Shown here piece by piece: positions 30,853 to 32,987 of a DNA stretch of 32,987 bases. Position numbers and translations under genes: made by a program. How positions within the stretch are numbered: the stretch's first letter is position 1; each line of letters opens with the position of its first letter. Source of the DNA: Haplosporangium gracile. Taxonomy: Eukaryota > Mortierellomycota > Mortierellomycetes > Mortierellales > Mortierellaceae. The notes under the pieces are model-generated. The model was not told where the DNA came from, did not search any database, and was given only the letters and a program-made list of their open reading frames with translations. The stretch lies in assembly GCA_015499985.1 (NCBI GenBank), contig JAAAUF010000446.1, positions 1 through 32,987 on the forward strand, in the 5' to 3' direction.

Positions 30853-31393
30853 TCAGACAAGAAGTATGTATGGGTGGGGACAGAAGGACAAGGTCACATA
30901 ATGTTTGGTGGGCGCCCGTTTCACAGATGACTTCCGAGAACACATCTCGAAGATGGAACATTTCTCGTCGTATGAGGTGAGATGTGCCAGAAAGTCGTTG
31001 GCGTGATCGGCTGGATCAGCGCTGGATAGGTTGTAACCGTCGTTGCATGTATAGATAAAGACATTTTTGAGACTGCCAATGATGAACAGGACAAAAAAGA
31101 CCAGACAACTTTGTAATCATTGTTCCTCTGTCTTTGCGCCAGGGTTCCGACCAAAGAAAGTCATCGCAATGATGGCGAGGACTGAAAACTTGGAAAGGTA
31201 GAGCACTAGCCAAGCTATGGGCGGTGGTTGGTTAGAGAGTTATCAATTTTTTTTTTGATTTATTTGCTATCGTCATTACACCAACGACAAGAGTAGAATA
31301 CGATCCATAAGAAACGTTGCAAAAGGAGAGCGACAATCAAACAATTTTGGTCCCTGTTGTACTCTCTAATTGAGCCCAGGCCTCCGACAACGA
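30853..31393 (-). pseudogene. Broken multi-TM protein frame with in-frame TGA and no start
   Basis: On the minus strand one frame encodes hydrophobic helices: VVGGLGSIREYN, CLIVALLLQRFLWIVFYSC, then LVLYLSKFSVLAIIAMTFFG, then CLVFFVLFIIGSLKNVFIY and a Cys-containing polar tail to a TGA at 30853-30855. The first two pieces are joined in phase by a well-formed 65-nt intron (31279-31215: gtaatg donor, ctctaac branch site, cccatag acceptor). A single TGA at 31117-31119 interrupts the frame in ...KTEEQ(stop)LQSC..., where TGG would restore Trp. No ATG is available upstream before the 3' end of the methyltransferase, so the 5' end appears lost. This could be a 5'-truncated pseudogene, or a real gene with a sequencing error and an unseen start. 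I do not recognise the family. Confidence 0.4.
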
Positions 31394-32987
31394 TCAACGC
31401 AAGAAGAAGGCATAGATGACATATCCGCTCTGGTAATCACTATCCATCATCTCGCGAGGGATCCGCACCATCCGGAACCCAGCCTGCTCCAACCCCTCCA
31501 AAAACGCCAGATGAACAAAATCCGTTCTCAGTTCCTGAGCCAACAAAACTACAGTCTTCTCCATCCTCCTCATCCGCTGTCCTGGTCTCGCTAATGCCTG
31601 TTCCTGCAGTTGGTCAAGGTGCTCGCCTTGGCCCTGTCGGATCTCTTCGCGGACACCCTCCCGAATCTGGCATAGCTCCTGTAAGGTCTGAACCAGTTTG
31701 GGGACAATCGACTCGTTGTAGACCACATCTGTCGCCACTACAAAATCAACACCCATCCCGCGCTTCAATTCTTGGTCCAGATCTTGACCCCACACAAGCT
31801 CCTGGACTTGAATATAACACGGTCGGACATCCGTCGCTCCTGATGTTCCTGTTGCTGCTGTGGCAGAGGAGCGATCCTTTTTCCTCGACGTGATAGGACC
31901 GTTGTTGTTGCTGCTCCCATTCAGAAGGTCCTGACCAAAGTACTTCTTGTCAAGGTTCTTTCGCAGATTCTTGACCAACAACGGGAGCACAGGCTTTTGG
32001 TCCGTCAATAACAGGTCCTGACAGAGCTCCGCCATCACAATCCCAAGCAGTCCACATCCAGATCCAAGTTCAAGGATTGTCGTCTCTGCAGGATCGAGAA
32101 CAAGCTTTTCTTCCTTTTCCTCCTCCCTGTTGTCGTCATCGTTTCCATCCTCATCGTCAAAGTCCAGATCATCATCATCGTCATCACCGTCATCCTGACT
32201 GTCGATATCATGAGGCACCTTAATAATAGGCCCCTCATCCGAGTCCACTAACTCCCCATTCGCAGTAATAGCCAGCCGATCCGCCCTCTCCTCCAACCTC
32301 CTGACCTGCTCCCGCTGCCGTCTCTCTCTCTCCCTCCGTCTCCGATTCTCTCTTATCTCCTTCCGCAACCGCCTCCCTTCCTCGGTCCGATAACAACGCG
32401 TTGAAAGACCCTTGATCGACAACAGAAACTTGGACATTAGGATACTCGAATCCCAAACAACGGTTCCTGTTTGTCCTGGTTGGGAGAGTGTTGAGAGTGA
32501 CTGGTGAATGACGACAGGTTTCTTTGTGAGTTGAGGGGTTACGGATCTGGGTGATGAGGAACCTCCTGCGCCTCCTCGACTAGACTTGCGACTGTTGAGG
32601 ATTGCTCTTGCCGCTGGATTCTTTACTTTTGGCAGACTGTTCTCTCTCCCGCCATTGGTCTGCGCTACAACAAGACTGCTGCTGTTGCTGCTGCCTCCAT
32701 CCTCTTCGACAGATAAAGGACCAGGCGATGACGAGAAGGTCTCTCTAGACCCTGTTAACGGTGACTCTCCTCCTCCTGGTCCTGATCCAGCAACATTCCC
32801 AGGCTCAACAACGTCCAACGATTGGAAATACGACCCGGCGCCACGCGAGCCCGGTCTAGACCCTGGCTGACTAACTGTGGGTGAGGGTGCTGGTGTGAAA
32901 TCGAGTTCTACCTCAAGTCGAGTGGACTGCTGCGAGACGGACCTGTTGTGTGCCCATGGCGCGTCTGTGGTCTCGGTGGTGAAGAGT
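31394..32987 (-). CDS. METTL21/RKM5-type (Methyltransf_16) lysine methyltransferase, 5' partial
   Basis: The frame is open from the right edge of the window to the stop at 31394-31396, giving at least 530 codons, so the start lies outside. The N-terminal part is Ser/Pro-rich with a strand-like LEVELDFTPAPSP near the edge. The fold is shown by TVVWDSSILMSKFL, the SAM-binding motif I LELGSGCGLLGIVMAEL (about 32083-32036), post-I LLLTDQKPVLPLLVKNL, VVATDVVYN (the family's DxxY) and a final VIYAFFLR strand. The family methylates lysines on ribosomal proteins, elongation factors or chaperones; the target here is unknown. Oddly, about 95 residues lie between the VWD helix and motif I: a basic Arg/Glu coiled coil, then an Asp/Glu run (DDGDDDDDDLDFDDEDG). 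A second low-complexity insert (SSNNNG...TSRKK) follows motif post-I. Confidence 0.85.
   Translation of the reverse strand, partial: LFTTETTDAPWAHNRSVSQQSTRLEVELDFTPAPSPTVSQPGSRPGSRGAGSYFQSLDVVEPGNVAGSGPGGGESPLTGSRETFSSSPGPLSVEEDGGSSNSSSLVVAQTNGGRENSLPKVKNPAARAILNSRKSSRGGAGGSSSPRSVTPQLTKKPVVIHQSLSTLSQPGQTGTVVWDSSILMSKFLLSIKGLSTRCYRTEEGRRLRKEIRENRRRRERERRQREQVRRLEERADRLAITANGELVDSDEGPIIKVPHDIDSQDDGDDDDDDLDFDDEDGNDDDNREEEKEEKLVLDPAETTILELGSGCGLLGIVMAELCQDLLLTDQKPVLPLLVKNLRKNLDKKYFGQDLLNGSSNNNGPITSRKKDRSSATAATGTSGATDVRPCYIQVQELVWGQDLDQELKRGMGVDFVVATDVVYNESIVPKLVQTLQELCQIREGVREEIRQGQGEHLDQLQEQALARPGQRMRRMEKTVVLLAQELRTDFVHLAFLEGLEQAGFRMVRIPREMMDSDYQSGYVIYAFFLR

Noticed and set aside
1..32987. tRNA, rRNA, CRISPR, transposon or viral genes
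   Set aside because: I looked for cloverleaf B-box-like sequences, direct-repeat arrays, reverse transcriptase or transposase motifs and terminal repeats and saw none. A tRNAscan and repeat-library search would be decisive.

Overview
This window is nuclear DNA of a filamentous, early-diverging fungus, most likely Mucoromycota in the broad sense (a Mortierella-like species; this is inferred from gene style and not tested). The evidence is short spliceosomal introns with GTAAGT/GTATGT donors, CTAAC-type branch sites and CAG/TAG acceptors, pyrimidine-rich leaders, a fungal division-1 chitin synthase and a fungal VTA1. I see no prokaryotic operons, rRNA, tRNA, CRISPR array or intact transposon. 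Exon coordinates were built by hand from splice consensus, reading phase and protein-family continuity.

Layout. 1-93 (+) is the 3' tail of an unidentified gene. 397-4080 (+) is a five-exon TPX2-family spindle/microtubule protein. 4197-5876 (-) is an orphan single-pass membrane protein, tail-to-tail with TPX2. 6729-9092 (-) is a PA-TM-RING ubiquitin ligase. 9.7-10.25 kb (-) holds splice signals and a TATA box without a convincing ORF. 10435-13753 (-) is a seven-exon chitin synthase. 15104-17474 (-) is an eight-exon CUE-domain ubiquitin-binding protein, head-to-head with VTA1 at 18059-20238 (+). VTA1 is tail-to-tail with an eight-exon AP180/CALM-type clathrin adaptor at 20346-23264 (-). After a 1.9 kb intergenic region come a solute:sodium symporter at 25202-26887 (+), a long T-rich intergenic region, and an intronless, probably mitochondrial protein at 28857-30644 (+). 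The right edge has a broken membrane-protein frame (30853-31393, -) and a METTL21/RKM5-type methyltransferase that runs off the window (31394-32987, -).

How the genes fit together. From 6.7 to 23.3 kb, five consecutive genes map onto plasma-membrane and endosome turnover: a membrane E3 ligase, chitin synthase (a protein known to be recycled by endocytosis in fungi), a ubiquitin-binding CUE protein, the Vps4 co-factor Vta1, and a clathrin/PIP2 adaptor. Whether this is meaningful clustering or chance is untested.

The most interesting signals are: the AP180 tail, with six [LIVM]xx[QN]xTG motifs of the Ark1/Prk1 kinase type, four of them next to NPF/NPW; a TPX2-family protein in a fungus; and a hidden multi-TM reading frame joined by a well-formed intron but broken by one TGA.
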